Source of the DNA: Veillonellales bacterium
GTDB taxonomy: Bacteria; Bacillota; Negativicutes; Veillonellales; Dialisteraceae
DNA length: 64,000 bases
Direction of reading: 5' to 3'
NCBI GenBank assembly: GCA_944390485.1
Contig: CALXPQ010000005.1
Location: 62,001-126,000, forward strand
Position numbers and translations under genes: made by a program. Below, in pieces: positions 1 to 9,439 of this stretch (position 1 is its first letter; each line of letters begins with the position of its first letter). Below the pieces are notes generated by a model, which saw only the letters and a program-made list of their open reading frames with translations, did no database searches and was not told the DNA's origin.

Positions 1-619
1 TCTCGGTGGTGATGACGAATTTCACGTTCTGCTGCCACCGCACGGTGCCGTCGTCATTGTGGTAGGCCTTCCACGGCGAAGCGTCGAGGATGCGGAAATC
101 CACGTCCTCCCCGGGCTGCCCCTCCGAGGCACGCCGCGCGGCCTGCCGGAATTCATCGAGGGTGATCATCACCTGGGCGCGTTTCCCCGTCTCCGCGCCG
201 GGGCGGAACGCCGCGTCCCAGAAGGCGCGCTCTTCTTTTTTATCTTTCCGGAAGAGCTCGTCCCCGTCGCCGGAAAAGACCACGCAGGTCATGGTGTACA
301 CGCCGCTGGGGAGCGTCTTCACCAGCTGATAGATGCGGGCGTTCGCCGCGGGGGAATCCGCCGTGCCGTCCGCCACAGTCATCCCCTCGGGCATGGTGAG
401 GAACCGCATGAGCTCCGTCCGCTTCGTGCGCCCGCCCTCCGGATGGGCCATGCTCTGCCGGAGCATCGCCTCCACCGCCGTGCCGGAGCCGTCCGTCACC
501 TGCACGCCGTCCGGGAAGGGCACCGTCCCCAGTCCGGGGATGGTCATATCGTCCGCATGGACCGTCGTCCCCGCCGCGAGGGCCGCCGTCAGGACGAGCG
601 CCGCCAGTGCCGCCTTCAT
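1..619 (-). CDS. exported protein of tandem family, 3' end outside window
   Basis: The reading frame opens at 619 with an N-terminus of Lys, a run of Ala/Leu/Val and an Ala-x-Ala-type cleavage site (…TTVHADDMTIPG), so I read a Sec signal peptide and an exported product. About 206 codons are visible and no stop occurs before the window edge. The mature N-terminus (ADD-hydrophobic-x-P-G) resembles those of the proteins at 616-1422 and 2346-3089. Its ATG overlaps the stop of the upstream gene (ATGA), so translation is probably coupled. The visible C-terminal part includes a DFRILDASPWKAY stretch. I do not recognise a characterised domain. Function unknown. Confidence 0.8.
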   Translation of the reverse strand, partial: MKAALAALVLTAALAAGTTVHADDMTIPGLGTVPFPDGVQVTDGSGTAVEAMLRQSMAHPEGGRTKRTELMRFLTMPEGMTVADGTADSPAANARIYQLVKTLPSGVYTMTCVVFSGDGDELFRKDKKEERAFWDAAFRPGAETGKRAQVMITLDEFRQAARRASEGQPGEDVDFRILDASPWKAYHNDDGTVRWQQNVKFVITTE

Positions 620-1422
620 GACGCGGCCTCCCCGTCCGGAGCGCCGTCCGTTTCTTCCGCCGTCTCCGCCTGCGCCGATTCCTCCGGTGTCTCCGCCGCC
701 GGGAGCGGGCTCGTGTCGCGGGACCGGCCCAGCCCCTTTTCCAGACGGGGCAGGAAATAGTCCGCGCCGCCCGGCAGGGCGAGGAGGAGCGTATACGCCT
801 CGCCGCGGCGGCCGTCCTGCACGGCGTAGGCCGCGGTGAAGGGCAGGTTCAGGTTCCACTGGCCGGCGAAGACCAGCGCCGCGGTGCCCCACTTGTAGGG
901 CACGCCCTGATCCGAGACGCCTTTCCGCAGCGGAGCCGCTTCCACGAGGGAGAAATCCCCCGCGGTGATCTCCGCTTTGCGGACAGATTTCCGGCCGCCC
1001 GCCAGCGGCAGATCCGGCTCCTCCGCTTCCGCGAGAAGCTTCCCGATTTCCGCCTTCTCCCGATCGCTCACGTAGAGGGAGAGGACGATGGCCTCCGTAT
1101 CCCCGCCCTTGCCGGACAGACGCTCGAAGCGGCCCTCCTCGAAGATCCGCGCCAGGAGCGACGCCAGCCGGTCCCGCTTCGCGCCGTCCTCATAGAGGCG
1201 CAGGCTGTCGATGGCGCCCGCCAGCCGCTCCTCGGATACTGCATTCTTCATCTGCCCCGCGAGGAGCCCGCCCCAGAAGGACGTCTCCGCCGAGGACACT
1301 TCCACATCGCCGCCGAGGGGCATGACGATCCCTCCGGGGAGATACAGATCGTCCGCGCCGGCCGCCGCTGCCCCGGCCCACAGCCAGGCCGCGCACGCCG
1401 CCGCACCGAGCCACCGTTTCAT
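616..1422 (-). CDS. exported protein of tandem family (268 aa)
   Basis: Start chosen at 1422 because GAGAGGAGGAAATC precedes this ATG; a longer frame to 1545 has no ribosome site. Residues 1-22 form a signal peptide ending AGA, and the mature protein begins DDLYLPGG. Along its length it parallels the protein at 2346-3089: a similar post-signal motif, a helical stretch of about 70 residues ending in an E-x-R-x-[FM]-x-x-L-like segment, then a VLSL strand, and near the C-terminus a YF-x-P motif. The last 30 residues are Glu/Ala-rich. It lies 135 bp downstream of the 1558-2349 gene and overlaps the next gene by 4 bp. Function unknown; an envelope role is inferred from export only. Confidence 0.82.
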   Translation of the reverse strand: MKRWLGAAACAAWLWAGAAAAGADDLYLPGGIVMPLGGDVEVSSAETSFWGGLLAGQMKNAVSEERLAGAIDSLRLYEDGAKRDRLASLLARIFEEGRFERLSGKGGDTEAIVLSLYVSDREKAEIGKLLAEAEEPDLPLAGGRKSVRKAEITAGDFSLVEAAPLRKGVSDQGVPYKWGTAALVFAGQWNLNLPFTAAYAVQDGRRGEAYTLLLALPGGADYFLPRLEKGLGRSRDTSPLPAAETPEESAQAETAEETDGAPDGEAAS

Positions 1423-1557
1423 GATTTCCTCCTCTCTGCGCACCGCGCACTGCCGTATGTCACCCTGATTGTACCGGAAAGGCCGGCCGCCTTCAAGGGA
1501 CGCAAAAATGCGGCTTCCGGACCGGAGCCGAAGCCCCTCCGCCAAAGCCGCGTCCCG

Positions 1558-2349
1558 TTATCCCGCCGTCTGCACGCACCGCCGCACGAGGCGGTCGCCC
1601 GCTTCCTGCGCGGCGTCCTTCTGGCTGTCGTTCGCGCTCACCGCGATCAGGCGGTACCCGTCCGCCGATTTCCAGAGGTACGCCCGCACGTACTGCGGGA
1701 AGACCCAGCCGTCCATATAGAGGAGCACCCGCCCGCCGGTGGTGTACACGAGAGCATCCCCCGTGTCCCGCATGAGGTGGAGCGCTTCCACGCTGCGGAG
1801 CTCCGTGTGCAGGATGGAGTACGGCATGGGCTCGCCCGTCTCCCGGCGCGTCTCGGCGATGCTCTCGAGGATGGCCTGATTCAGCATCGCCCCCGCATTG
1901 CCCAGCATGTGATTGAAGGCGGCGATCTTCTGCACGCCCTCCGGCGTGACGGTCTTCCCGTCCGCGCCGAAAAGGCCCGCGAAGAGCGCGTCCATCTCCG
2001 GGGACCGGCCTTCCAGATTCAGCACGTCCGCCGTCTGGGTGATGCCGTCCCGCTCGGTGCGGAGCTGCCCGATCATCACGGGCGCCCCCGCCGCCTCCGG
2101 CATAAAGGACGAGAGGTCCAGCGGATGGTACGACATACCGTCCCCGAGGTCCGCCGCCTCGAGAAATCCCGCCGGCACCTCTCCGATGACGCCCGCAGAC
2201 GCCGCCGGGCTGAGTTCTTCCGACACGGCCGAGCCCGCGGAGACCGTCGCCGCGGCCGGAGCGGGGACCGTTTCCTCTGCAGATGCCGCCGGGCCGGCCC
2301 ACGCCGCGCCCGCGAGGAGCAGAGCCGCTATATACGCTGTCTTTTTCAT
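1558..2349 (-). CDS. exported protein in tandem cluster (263 aa)
   Basis: The signal peptide (MKKTAYIAALLLAG…AASA) is clear and is followed by an Ala/Ser/Val/Pro-rich low-complexity stretch (about residues 25-55) that may act as a linker. The rest has mixed polarity and contains a GRVLLYMDGW segment. The start overlaps the stop of the upstream gene (ATGA at 2346-2349), so the two are translationally coupled. Similarity to its neighbours is weaker than between the 616-1422 and 2346-3089 proteins; I see shared architecture rather than obvious sequence identity. No catalytic motif or lipobox is seen. Function unknown. Confidence 0.82.
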   Translation of the reverse strand: MKKTAYIAALLLAGAAWAGPAASAEETVPAPAAATVSAGSAVSEELSPAASAGVIGEVPAGFLEAADLGDGMSYHPLDLSSFMPEAAGAPVMIGQLRTERDGITQTADVLNLEGRSPEMDALFAGLFGADGKTVTPEGVQKIAAFNHMLGNAGAMLNQAILESIAETRRETGEPMPYSILHTELRSVEALHLMRDTGDALVYTTGGRVLLYMDGWVFPQYVRAYLWKSADGYRLIAVSANDSQKDAAQEAGDRLVRRCVQTAG

Positions 2350-3089
2350 TTTGCCGCCTCCGCCGCTTTCGCAAGGATGGGAGCGAAATACCGCCCCGAT
2401 GCCTGATCCGCCAGAATGACCGTGACCGTCAGATTTCCGCCGTCGGCCTTCGTCGTCCCCAGCACGCCGAGCCAGAGAGGCATGGCGTAATCATACGCCT
2501 CCGGCGTGAGCTGCGTCATGCTGAGCTGGTAGGACACGCCGCCCGCCGAAGTCCCTTCGGACCGCGCGGCCAGCTTCGCCGCTTCCATGCCGGCCTTCAC
2601 GCTCTGGGACAGTTCCCCGTGCCGGTCGAGCCGGGCGAGGGCTTCCCCGGAGACGCCCGCCTCTTCGCCGAATTCCCTGGCCCAGCGGTTCCACCGGGCC
2701 GTGTCCGCCTCGGTGAGCGGCAGGTCCAGCGGGAGCGACAGCACGTACGCCGTGTACATCGTATTGCCGGAGACGCTCCGGAGCTGGTACATCCGGCTCT
2801 CCCGGATGATGTCCGCCACCGCCTGGCCCACGCGCTCCGCATCGGCCTTCTCGCTCTCTCCGTAGACGCCCGCCTCGATGAAATCCTGCGCGATGGCCTC
2901 CGCCAGCGCCGGGTCGGCGAGGACCGCGTCCAGCTTCTCCGCGAAGTACGAATCCGCGCCGCGCCACACCGCGACCTCACTGCCCAGCGGCAGCACCTCC
3001 CCCGACGGGAGCGTCAGGTCATCCGCCAGAGCGGCTGCCGGCGAAAGGCAGAGCGCCGCCGCCAGCGCCGCGCCCATCCATTTTCTCAT
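2346..3089 (-). CDS. exported protein of tandem family (247 aa)
   Basis: A 22-residue signal peptide (MRKWMGAALAAALCLSPAAALA) precedes a mature start DDLTLPSGEVLPLG, closely matching the 616-1422 protein. GAAGGAGGAACG precedes the ATG. It lies only 28 bp downstream of the pncB stop on the same strand with no terminator between, so it may be transcribed from the pncB promoter. The C-terminus carries the family's YF-x-P motif (GRYFAPIL). I cannot assign a function. The tandem arrangement points to local duplication of an envelope or secreted protein gene. Confidence 0.83.
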   Translation of the reverse strand: MRKWMGAALAAALCLSPAAALADDLTLPSGEVLPLGSEVAVWRGADSYFAEKLDAVLADPALAEAIAQDFIEAGVYGESEKADAERVGQAVADIIRESRMYQLRSVSGNTMYTAYVLSLPLDLPLTEADTARWNRWAREFGEEAGVSGEALARLDRHGELSQSVKAGMEAAKLAARSEGTSAGGVSYQLSMTQLTPEAYDYAMPLWLGVLGTTKADGGNLTVTVILADQASGRYFAPILAKAAEAAK

Positions 3090-3117
3090 ACGTTCCTCCT
3101 TCGGGCCGGCCCGGCGC

Positions 3118-4581
3118 TCATGCCTTCGGCGCCCTGCGGCCCAGTTCTTTTTCTATTATATCATTCTTGAGATGCTGCAATTCGTCCGACAGATTGATCT
3201 CCATGATGTCCGGATTCATGAGGCGGGTGTACTCCGGCCAGAGCGTGTCCATCTGCCGCTCCGCGTAATCGATGACCTCCGGGAGCTCCGGCAGCCGGAC
3301 AGGCTCGCCGCCCGTGACGACCGGCTTCAGCATGTCCTCCACCGTGTACGTCCCCGCCCGGAGCTCTTTCTTGCGCCACTTCGCGCTCTCCGTGGTGAGG
3401 GTGAACGCGCCGCCGTCCGCCATGGGCTCGTCCGCGAGGCACACCAGATCAGTGATCATCTTGCCCGTGTCTTTCCGGTAGAACCGGCGCACCGCCTTGA
3501 TGCCCGGATTCGTCATCTTCGCCACGTCGTTCGAGATCTTCATGACCGGCTCGAACGCGCCGTCCGCCGTCTCCTTCGCGCTCATCTTGAAGACGCCCCC
3601 CATGGCCGGGGAGCCGTCGGCGGTGATGAACTTCGTCCCGATGCCCCAGGACGAGACCGTGCACCCCTGCTGCTTCAGGGACGCGATGGTGTATTCGTCC
3701 AGATCGTTCGAACCGGAGATGACCGCGTCCGGGAAGCCCGCTTCGCGGAACATGCGGCTCGCCTCCTTCGAGAGGTACGCCAGGTCGCCGCTGTCGATGC
3801 GGATGCCGTATACCTTCGGGAGCCGCCCCGCCGCGCGGAGCTCCCGGAAGACTTCGATGGCGTGGGGCACGCCGAATTCCAGCACGTGGTACGTGTCCGC
3901 CAGGAGGAGCAGATTGTCCCGGTAGCTCTCCGCATACGCGCGGAACGCGTCCAGCTCCGAGTCGAAGCTCATGATCCAGCTGTGGGCCATCGTGCCCAGC
4001 ACGGGGATGCCGAAGCGCTGCGCCGCCTCTACATTGCTCGTGCCGTTGAAGCCGCCGATCATGGCCGAGCGCGCGCCCCACAGGCCCGCGGAGTGTCCCT
4101 GCGCCCGGCGCAGGCCGAACTCCATGAGCGCGTCCTTCCCGGCCACCGTGCGGATGCGCCGCGCCTTCGTGGCGACGAGGCTCTCGTGATTCAGGATCAT
4201 GGAGAGGCCCGTCTCCATCAGCATGGCCTCCGCCGTCGTCCCGTGGAAGCGGAGCAGCACCTCGCCGGGGAAAGCCACCGTCCCCTCCGGCATGGCGTAG
4301 ATGTCGCCGGTGAAATGGAAATCCGCGAGATACGCGAGGAACTCTTCGCTGAAGATGCCGAGGCTCCGCAGGTACGCGATGTCCTCCTCCGTGTAGCGGA
4401 AGCGCTTCACGAAGTCTGCCAGATGAGCCAGCCCCGCCACGACCGTGTAGCCGCCGCCGAAGGGATTCTCCCGGTAGAAGCGGTCGAACACCACGCGCCG
4501 CTCGTGCCGTCCCATCCGGAACAGCGCATTCGTCATCGTCAGCTGGTACAGATCCGTCACCAGCCCCGTATATTTCGCCAT
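3118..4581 (-). CDS. pncB: nicotinate phosphoribosyltransferase
   Basis: This enzyme makes nicotinate mononucleotide from nicotinate and PRPP (with ATP) in the Preiss-Handler NAD salvage pathway. The 487-aa length fits the long bacterial NAPRTase class. Visible family landmarks are TDLYQLTM near residue 10, FYRENPFGGGY, RRAQG near 155, MAHSWI carrying the phosphorylated histidine near 200, IRIDSGDL near 257 and GTKFITADG near 320. GGGAGG sits 7 nt before the ATG. A GC-rich hairpin (CCGCCG…CGGCGG) lies just upstream of the ribosome site, and TATAAT lies about 65 bp upstream. The exported-protein cluster follows 28 bp after the stop. Confidence 0.96.
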   Translation of the reverse strand: MAKYTGLVTDLYQLTMTNALFRMGRHERRVVFDRFYRENPFGGGYTVVAGLAHLADFVKRFRYTEEDIAYLRSLGIFSEEFLAYLADFHFTGDIYAMPEGTVAFPGEVLLRFHGTTAEAMLMETGLSMILNHESLVATKARRIRTVAGKDALMEFGLRRAQGHSAGLWGARSAMIGGFNGTSNVEAAQRFGIPVLGTMAHSWIMSFDSELDAFRAYAESYRDNLLLLADTYHVLEFGVPHAIEVFRELRAAGRLPKVYGIRIDSGDLAYLSKEASRMFREAGFPDAVISGSNDLDEYTIASLKQQGCTVSSWGIGTKFITADGSPAMGGVFKMSAKETADGAFEPVMKISNDVAKMTNPGIKAVRRFYRKDTGKMITDLVCLADEPMADGGAFTLTTESAKWRKKELRAGTYTVEDMLKPVVTGGEPVRLPELPEVIDYAERQMDTLWPEYTRLMNPDIMEINLSDELQHLKNDIIEKELGRRAPKA

Positions 4582-4644
4582 ATATGCCTCCCGTCCCCGC
4601 CGAAAGCCGGCGGAACCTCTCTGGAATCGAGTATAATTTCAATC

Positions 4645-4673
4645 ATTATACACCGATTTCCCCGGAAAGAGGG
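4645..4673 (-). promoter_or_regulatory. probable promoter of pncB
   Basis: On the minus strand TATAAT (4645-4650) lies about 65 bp before the pncB ATG. The -35 region is weak (TTTCCC-like). A second TATAAT occurs on the plus strand nearby (4632-4637), so the element is locally palindromic, but no plus-strand gene follows. Confidence 0.5.
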
Positions 4674-4675
4674 AA

Positions 4676-4701
4676 ATAAAAAAGAGGGGCGCGCCCCCTC
4701 T
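4676..4701 (-). terminator. Rho-independent terminator after the flavoprotein gene
   Basis: On the minus strand, directly after the stop at 4704, a GAGGGG…CCCCTC stem is followed by a run of T. Confidence 0.85.
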
Positions 4702-4703
4702 CC

Positions 4704-5102
4704 TCACGGCAGATCCCATTCCTGCGTCCGGCCGATGATCTCATGCAGCACCGCATGGCCGCCCTCGATGCGGAACGGCGCGTCGTCCCCGCCGCCCGCG
4801 TACACCGCAGACAGCGCGTCTTTCCCGCTCTCCGCCAGCGCGGCCGCCGTCTCCGGCCGGCAGTCCTCCGCGAGCCGCCCCGTGATGGCGATCCAGCTCT
4901 TGTCCGGATGCACCGCGGCGATCTCCGCCGATGCGTTCCGTTTCAGGCTGCGGTACAGCGCCGTGCCCCGGTGCACCATGACGTACACGCCGCCGTCGAA
5001 CCAGCCCGCGCACGCCAGCGGCTGCACGCACGGCCGCGTCCCGTCCGACGCCGCCACGAAAAACACGCCGCACTCCCGCAGATATTCCAAAGTCCGTTCC
5101 AT
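4704..5102 (-). CDS. pyridoxamine 5'-phosphate oxidase-like (FMN split-barrel) protein
   Basis: The 132-aa product fits the short split-barrel family that binds FMN or F420-like cofactors (NimA/YhbP type). Features are an N-terminal helix with LEYLREC, then a strand FFVAASDGTRPCVQPL, a VHRGTALYRSL stretch and SWIAITGRL. The start is at 5102 because GGGGGATC precedes it and a good -10 (5134-5139) overlaps the upstream ATG at 5135, which would therefore not be transcribed. It is monocistronic between its own promoter and terminator. The substrate is unknown; a flavin-dependent reductase is inferred from family membership. Confidence 0.8.
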   Translation of the reverse strand: MERTLEYLRECGVFFVAASDGTRPCVQPLACAGWFDGGVYVMVHRGTALYRSLKRNASAEIAAVHPDKSWIAITGRLAEDCRPETAAALAESGKDALSAVYAGGGDDAPFRIEGGHAVLHEIIGRTQEWDLP

Positions 5103-5133
5103 CGCCGATCCCCCTTCGCATCGCTTTTTCTCC

Positions 5134-5139
5134 ATTATA
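5134..5139 (-). promoter_or_regulatory. -10 element of the flavoprotein gene
   Basis: TATAAT on the minus strand, 31 bp before the chosen ATG at 5102; no convincing -35. It decides the start codon choice. Confidence 0.6.
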
Positions 5140-5182
5140 CTACAGCCCGTCCGGCCCGCGGGTCCGGTCGTTTCCCCGCACG

Positions 5183-5208
5183 CAAAAACCGCTTCCCGGA
5201 GGAAGCGG
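5183..5208 (-). terminator. terminator after queT
   Basis: CCGCTTCC…GGAAGCGG stem, followed on the minus strand by TTTTT, immediately after the queT stop. Confidence 0.85.
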
Positions 5209-5211
5209 CGG

Positions 5212-5703
5212 TCAGCGCATGTCGCGGATGCAGCGGCGGAGGAGGTCGTTCCGCAGGAGGAGGCGGAAGAGCGCCGTGCCGATGACGGTGACGGAGAGGC
5301 ATTCCCCGGCGGCGATCCATCCCATGACGGGCAGGACGGCCCCGGGCTCGGCGGGGATCTGCGCGAGGAAGGCGAGCTCCGCGCCGATGAGGACGCCGTT
5401 CGCGAGGACCGGCGCGAGAGACGCCGTGAGCAGATTCGGACACCAGCGCATGGCGTACACGGCGAGGAAGGTGGCGGCGGTGCCCACGACCACGTCCGCC
5501 GCGCCGAAGGGGCTGGCCAGATTCGCGAGGAAGCAGCCCGCGGTGAGGCCGGGCGCCCATTTCTTATTGTAAAAGGCGAGGAGCACCATGCACTCGGAGA
5601 GGCGCACCTGCACGGGCCCGTAGGAGAGCGGCGCGAGCGCGAGGGTGAGCGCCGCGTAGAGCGCGGCCGCGGCAGCGTTCAGCAGCCAGATGCGGGGATT
5701 CAT
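5212..5703 (-). CDS. queT: QueT-type ECF transporter substrate-binding (S) component
   Basis: A 163-aa very hydrophobic protein with about five to six membrane segments and the QueT-family signature near the N-terminus (LSYGPVQVRLSECMVLLAFYN). QueT proteins are S components of energy-coupling-factor transporters, thought to import a queuosine precursor and to share an EcfA/EcfT module encoded elsewhere. The ATG is preceded by GAGAGAGGAGTCCTGTC. It lies 48 bp downstream of folA with a terminator between, so it probably depends on readthrough or its own weak promoter. I see no preQ1 riboswitch in this short gap. Confidence 0.85.
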   Translation of the reverse strand: MNPRIWLLNAAAAALYAALTLALAPLSYGPVQVRLSECMVLLAFYNKKWAPGLTAGCFLANLASPFGAADVVVGTAATFLAVYAMRWCPNLLTASLAPVLANGVLIGAELAFLAQIPAEPGAVLPVMGWIAAGECLSVTVIGTALFRLLLRNDLLRRCIRDMR

Positions 5704-5723
5704 GACAGGACTCCTCTCTCATG

Positions 5724-5746
5724 GAAAAAGGCGGACCGGCCGCCTT
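5724..5746 (-). terminator. terminator after folA
   Basis: AAGGCGG-accg-GCCGCCTT-like stem with T runs on both sides, directly after the folA stop on the minus strand. Confidence 0.75.
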
Positions 5747-5751
5747 CTTTT

Positions 5752-6228
5752 TTATTTCTTCCGCTCATAGGTGACGAAGCGGTGCGGGATGGCCCCGGTC
5801 CCTTCTTCGGAAGCGGTCACGGTCCACTCCGCCCGGTCGAACGCGGGAAAGTACGCGTCGCCCTCGTAGGCCCGATCGATCTCCGTGAGGAGCATCCGGT
5901 CCGCATGGGGCAGGAGCTTCCGGTAGACCGCCGCGCCGCCGATGACGAAATTCTCTCCCTCCGGCAGGGCGGCGAAGAGCTCTTCCGGGGAGTGGCAGAG
6001 GACGACGCCCTCCGGCGCGGCGTAGTCCCGCTGCCCGGTGAGCACGTAGTGGACGCGCCCGGGGAGGACCTTCGGCAGGCTCTCGAAGGTCTTCCGCCCC
6101 ATGACGATGGGATGACCCATGGTGATCCGCTTGAACCGGGCCAGATCGTCCGGCAGATGCCAGATGAGGGCGTTGTCCCGGCCGATGACGCCGTTCGACG
6201 CGACGGCGGCGATGAGAGTGAGGCTCAT
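5752..6228 (-). CDS. folA: dihydrofolate reductase
   Basis: Reduces dihydrofolate to tetrahydrofolate with NADPH. The 158-aa protein is normal length and shows the N-terminal strand with [18 protein letters not shown] (Trp and catalytic Asp), GRKTFESLP for NADPH binding, and [11 protein letters not shown] near residue 95. Its ATG overlaps the thyA stop (ATGA at 6225-6228). This couples it to thymidylate synthase, whose reaction produces the dihydrofolate that this enzyme recycles. Confidence 0.97.
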   Translation of the reverse strand: MSLTLIAAVASNGVIGRDNALIWHLPDDLARFKRITMGHPIVMGRKTFESLPKVLPGRVHYVLTGQRDYAAPEGVVLCHSPEELFAALPEGENFVIGGAAVYRKLLPHADRMLLTEIDRAYEGDAYFPAFDRAEWTVTASEEGTGAIPHRFVTYERKK

Positions 6229-7019
6229 ACGGACACCTCCATGGGCAGCTTCCCGAAGTGCTGATAATTATCGAGCTGGATGTCTTCGGGCTGGAAATCG
6301 TAGAAATCCGTGACGTCCGGATTCAGCACGAGCCGCGGCGCGGGATAGGCCTCCGGCAGGCGGGCGAGCTGGGTGCGCAGGGCCTCCACATGGTTCTCGT
6401 AGATGTGGGCGTTATTGATGACGTGCGTGAAGAGGCCGGGCCGCAGGCCGGACACCTGGGCGATCAGGGAGACGAGCACAGCGTACTGGGTGAAATTGAA
6501 CGGCACGCCGAGGCCCATGTCGCCGGAGCGCTGCACGAGCATGCAGTTCAGCCGGCCGTCCGCGGAGACGTCCCACATGGTGAGGAAGGCGCAGGGCTGG
6601 AGCGCCATGTCCGGCAGGTCTTCCACGTTCCACAGGCTGACCACCATGCGGCGGCTCTCCGGGTCCTCGCGGAGGGTGCGGAGGAGGTGGTCCACCTGAT
6701 GGTATTTCGCGAGCTGGTAGCCGTAGGCCTTGCCGATGGTGCCGTCCGGGCGCTGCCATTCGTCCCAGATGTGGCAGCCCCACTGCTGGAGAACGCGCAC
6801 GTCGTTCGACTGCTTCTGCCAGATCCAGAGGATCTCTTTCACCGCCGTCTTGAACGCCACGAATTTCGTGGTGAGGATGGGGAATTCTTTTTCCAGATCG
6901 AACTGCATGATCTGGTGGGGCAGCTTGTACGCGGGCATGCCGGTGCGGTTCTGCCCGAGGGCCCCTTCGTCCAGGATGCGCCGGACGATGGTCAGATACT
7001 GCGTGTCTGCACTGCTCAT
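6225..7019 (-). CDS. thyA: thymidylate synthase
   Basis: Converts dUMP to dTMP using methylene-tetrahydrofolate. The 264-aa protein has N-terminal NRTGM, the WGCHIWDEW motif, catalytic cysteine in [10 protein letters not shown], the [14 protein letters not shown] dUMP-binding loop and the terminal motif with [11 protein letters not shown]. The start is at 7019 after GAAGAGGTCATC; the open frame extends 111 codons further upstream only as a shadow of recQ. Order recQ - thyA - folA on one strand with 40 bp and then a 4-bp overlap suggests one transcript. Confidence 0.97.
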   Translation of the reverse strand: MSSADTQYLTIVRRILDEGALGQNRTGMPAYKLPHQIMQFDLEKEFPILTTKFVAFKTAVKEILWIWQKQSNDVRVLQQWGCHIWDEWQRPDGTIGKAYGYQLAKYHQVDHLLRTLREDPESRRMVVSLWNVEDLPDMALQPCAFLTMWDVSADGRLNCMLVQRSGDMGLGVPFNFTQYAVLVSLIAQVSGLRPGLFTHVINNAHIYENHVEALRTQLARLPEAYPAPRLVLNPDVTDFYDFQPEDIQLDNYQHFGKLPMEVSV

Positions 7020-7059
7020 GATGACCTCTTCATTTCCTTTATCGTTTTTGAAATCGCAA

Positions 7060-9411
7060 TTATTTTTTATACATTTCCGCGGCCTGGAGGAGCGCCGGTC
7101 CGTAGAGGATGCGCTTCTCCGGCTCCATGGAAGCGAGGGCCTGCCGGCCGCCGGCCAGCGCGGCGAGAGTGTCTTTCCCGCAGATGTCGTCCGGGGAGAG
7201 GCCCGCATGGGCCGCGAGACGACGGCGCACCTTGTCCATATAGAGGAGGAAGGCGTCCGCCGCGAGAGTCTCGCTCTCCGCGGGCGCGGCGCGGCCCGAC
7301 GCTTCCCGGAGCGCGTCCAGCAGGTAGCGCCCCACGTGCTCCCATTTCGCACGGCCCACGCCGGGGATGGCGAGCATTTCCTCTTCCGTGGCGGGCCGCC
7401 GCACGGCGATGGCCCGGAGCACCGCCTCGGGGAAGAGGTGGCACCGCCGGGCGGTCCCGTCGTGAAGAAGCGCCCGCTGCCGCTCTTTCATGAGGCGCAC
7501 CGCACCGGCCACGCGGAGGGCTTCGTCCGCCCCGTCCGCGCCGGGGAGGCGCTTCGCCCCGCGCCGTGGAATGGCCGGCCCCTGCGGCTTCGGGTCGGGC
7601 AGGGCCGGCGGCATTTCCCGCACGCCGGACACGGCCTCGAGGAAGCGCGGCCCGTATTTCCGCAGCTTGAACGCCCCCACGCCGCGCACTTCGCCCATTT
7701 CGACGAGCGACTGGGGCCGGCGGACCGCCATGTCCTCCAGCGTGGCGTCGGAAAAGATGACGAAAGGCGGCACGTGCTCCTCCGCGGCGATGGCGCGCCG
7801 CAGCTCCCGGAGCTCGCCGAAGAGTCCCTCGTCCGCCGCGCCCAGCGCCGGGCGAGTCCGGGCGGCCGACGCCTGCTCCGCGAGGTCCGCCGCGCCGATG
7901 GGCAGGCCGTACACATCGCGCTTCCCGGCGATGACCTCCCGCGCCCGGTCGGTGAGCTTCAGCACGGGGTATTCCCCGCCCTCCCGGACGAGCCATCCGT
8001 CCGCGGCATACCGGTCCAGCGCGGCCCGGATGTCCCGCACCTTCCGCCGGGGCAGCTTCCCGTAGGTGGGGCACCGCTCGAGGCGGCGGCTCCGGATACT
8101 TTCATTGCGGCTGCCCCGCAGGATGTGGGCGATGACCGACGCGCCGAACGACTCCCCCGTGGCCGCGATGGTGCGGAAGAGGAGCGCCGCTTCGTCGGTG
8201 ACGCGCACGCGGCTCCGCTCGGCGTCGCAGTTGCCGCAGTGACCGCAGGGCTCCGCCGCCTCCTCGCCGAAATAGCGGAGGATGTAATTCCGCAGGCACT
8301 CCGTGGTGCGGCAGTAGTCCTCCATCCGGGCGAGGCGCTCGTAGTCGAGGGGCGTCTTCTCCTCGTCCCGGGCGCTCTGCCGGATGAGGAAGCGCTGGAT
8401 GGACGCGTCCTGCCCGCTGTAGAGGAGGACGCACTCCGCCGCCGCGCCGTCCCGGCCCGCGCGCCCCGCCTCCTGGTAATACGCTTCGAGGCTCTTCGGC
8501 ATCTGGTAGTGGAGCACATAGCGCACATTACTCTTGTCGATGCCCATGCCGAAGGCGTTCGTCGCCGCCATGACGAGCGTGCGGTCGTAGGAGAAATCCT
8601 CCTGCGCCTGCCGCCGCTCCTCGTCGGTCATGCCCGCGTGGTACCGCCCCGCGCGGAAGCCCGCGTCCCGCAGGAAGCCGTACACCTCGTCCACCGCCTT
8701 CCGCGTGGCGCAGTACACGATGCCGCTCTCCCCCGCGTGAGCCGTCACATACCGGCGGATAAAATCCTTCTTGTCCGCGCCGCGTACCACCCGGAAAGAC
8801 AGGTTCGGCCGGTCCAGCCCGGTACGGAAGACCCGCGCTTCCTCGAGGCCGAGGCTCCGTTTCATGTCCTCCTCCACGAGCGGCGTAGCCGTCGCGGTGA
8901 AGGCCGCCACCACGGGCCGCCGGGGCAGCGTCGCGAGGAACGCGTCGATGCGGCGGTAGCTCGGGCGGAAATCGTGGCCCCACTGGGAGACGCAGTGCGC
9001 CTCGTCGATGACGAAGAGGGACAGCGGCACCTGCCGCAGGCACTCCGTGAAATACGACGGCTCCAGCTTCTCCGGCGCCATGTAGAGCAGCTTCAGCCGG
9101 CCCGTGTAGAGGTCGCGCAGGCGCTGGATGGACTCATCGAAAGGGACCGTGCTGTTCACGAACGACGCGGGCACGCCCTCCCCGGCGAGCGCCTCCACCT
9201 GATCTTTCATGAGAGAGATGAGCGGAGAGATGACCACGGTCCCCGCGGGCAGCGCGAGCGCCGGCACCTGGAAACAGACGGATTTCCCCGCGCCGGTAGG
9301 CATGATGGCCACCACGTCTTCGCCGGCGAGGATGGTGCGGATCACGTCTTCCTGCACGGGGCGGAAGCTGTCGTAGCCGAAATATTTTTTCAGGATCGCA
9401 GCGGGCTCCAT
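7060..9411 (-). CDS. recQ: RecQ-family ATP-dependent DNA helicase with extended C-terminus
   Basis: An SF2 3'-5' DNA helicase used in recombination and fork repair. It shows the Q-motif region ([10 protein letters not shown]), Walker A MPTGAGKS near residue 40, [22 protein letters not shown], and the helicase C motif with [11 protein letters not shown] zinc-binding cysteine set (C…CGHCGNC) near 375-395 and an RQC region follow. An HRDC domain ([20 protein letters not shown]) lies near 575, and a second HRDC-like repeat ([19 protein letters not shown]) near 690. At 783 aa it is longer than the roughly 600-aa E. coli enzyme. Start 9411 is chosen because GGAGGGAGACC precedes it. Confidence 0.95.
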   Translation of the reverse strand: MEPAAILKKYFGYDSFRPVQEDVIRTILAGEDVVAIMPTGAGKSVCFQVPALALPAGTVVISPLISLMKDQVEALAGEGVPASFVNSTVPFDESIQRLRDLYTGRLKLLYMAPEKLEPSYFTECLRQVPLSLFVIDEAHCVSQWGHDFRPSYRRIDAFLATLPRRPVVAAFTATATPLVEEDMKRSLGLEEARVFRTGLDRPNLSFRVVRGADKKDFIRRYVTAHAGESGIVYCATRKAVDEVYGFLRDAGFRAGRYHAGMTDEERRQAQEDFSYDRTLVMAATNAFGMGIDKSNVRYVLHYQMPKSLEAYYQEAGRAGRDGAAAECVLLYSGQDASIQRFLIRQSARDEEKTPLDYERLARMEDYCRTTECLRNYILRYFGEEAAEPCGHCGNCDAERSRVRVTDEAALLFRTIAATGESFGASVIAHILRGSRNESIRSRRLERCPTYGKLPRRKVRDIRAALDRYAADGWLVREGGEYPVLKLTDRAREVIAGKRDVYGLPIGAADLAEQASAARTRPALGAADEGLFGELRELRRAIAAEEHVPPFVIFSDATLEDMAVRRPQSLVEMGEVRGVGAFKLRKYGPRFLEAVSGVREMPPALPDPKPQGPAIPRRGAKRLPGADGADEALRVAGAVRLMKERQRALLHDGTARRCHLFPEAVLRAIAVRRPATEEEMLAIPGVGRAKWEHVGRYLLDALREASGRAAPAESETLAADAFLLYMDKVRRRLAAHAGLSPDDICGKDTLAALAGGRQALASMEPEKRILYGPALLQAAEMYKK

Positions 9412-9439
9412 GGTCTCCCTCCTTTCTCTACGTCGAGTT

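Noticed and set aside
5704..5751. preQ1 riboswitch before queT
   Set aside because: The gap is only 48 bp and is filled by the folA terminator and the ribosome site.
2878..6264. 1,128-codon plus-strand frame over pncB, the flavoprotein, queT and folA
   Set aside because: It crosses four well-supported minus-strand genes and their terminators, and its composition is Arg/His-rich without domain sense.
6225..7352. Extended 375-codon version of thyA
   Set aside because: The first 111 codons are a shadow of the recQ 3' end; the ribosome site marks 7019.
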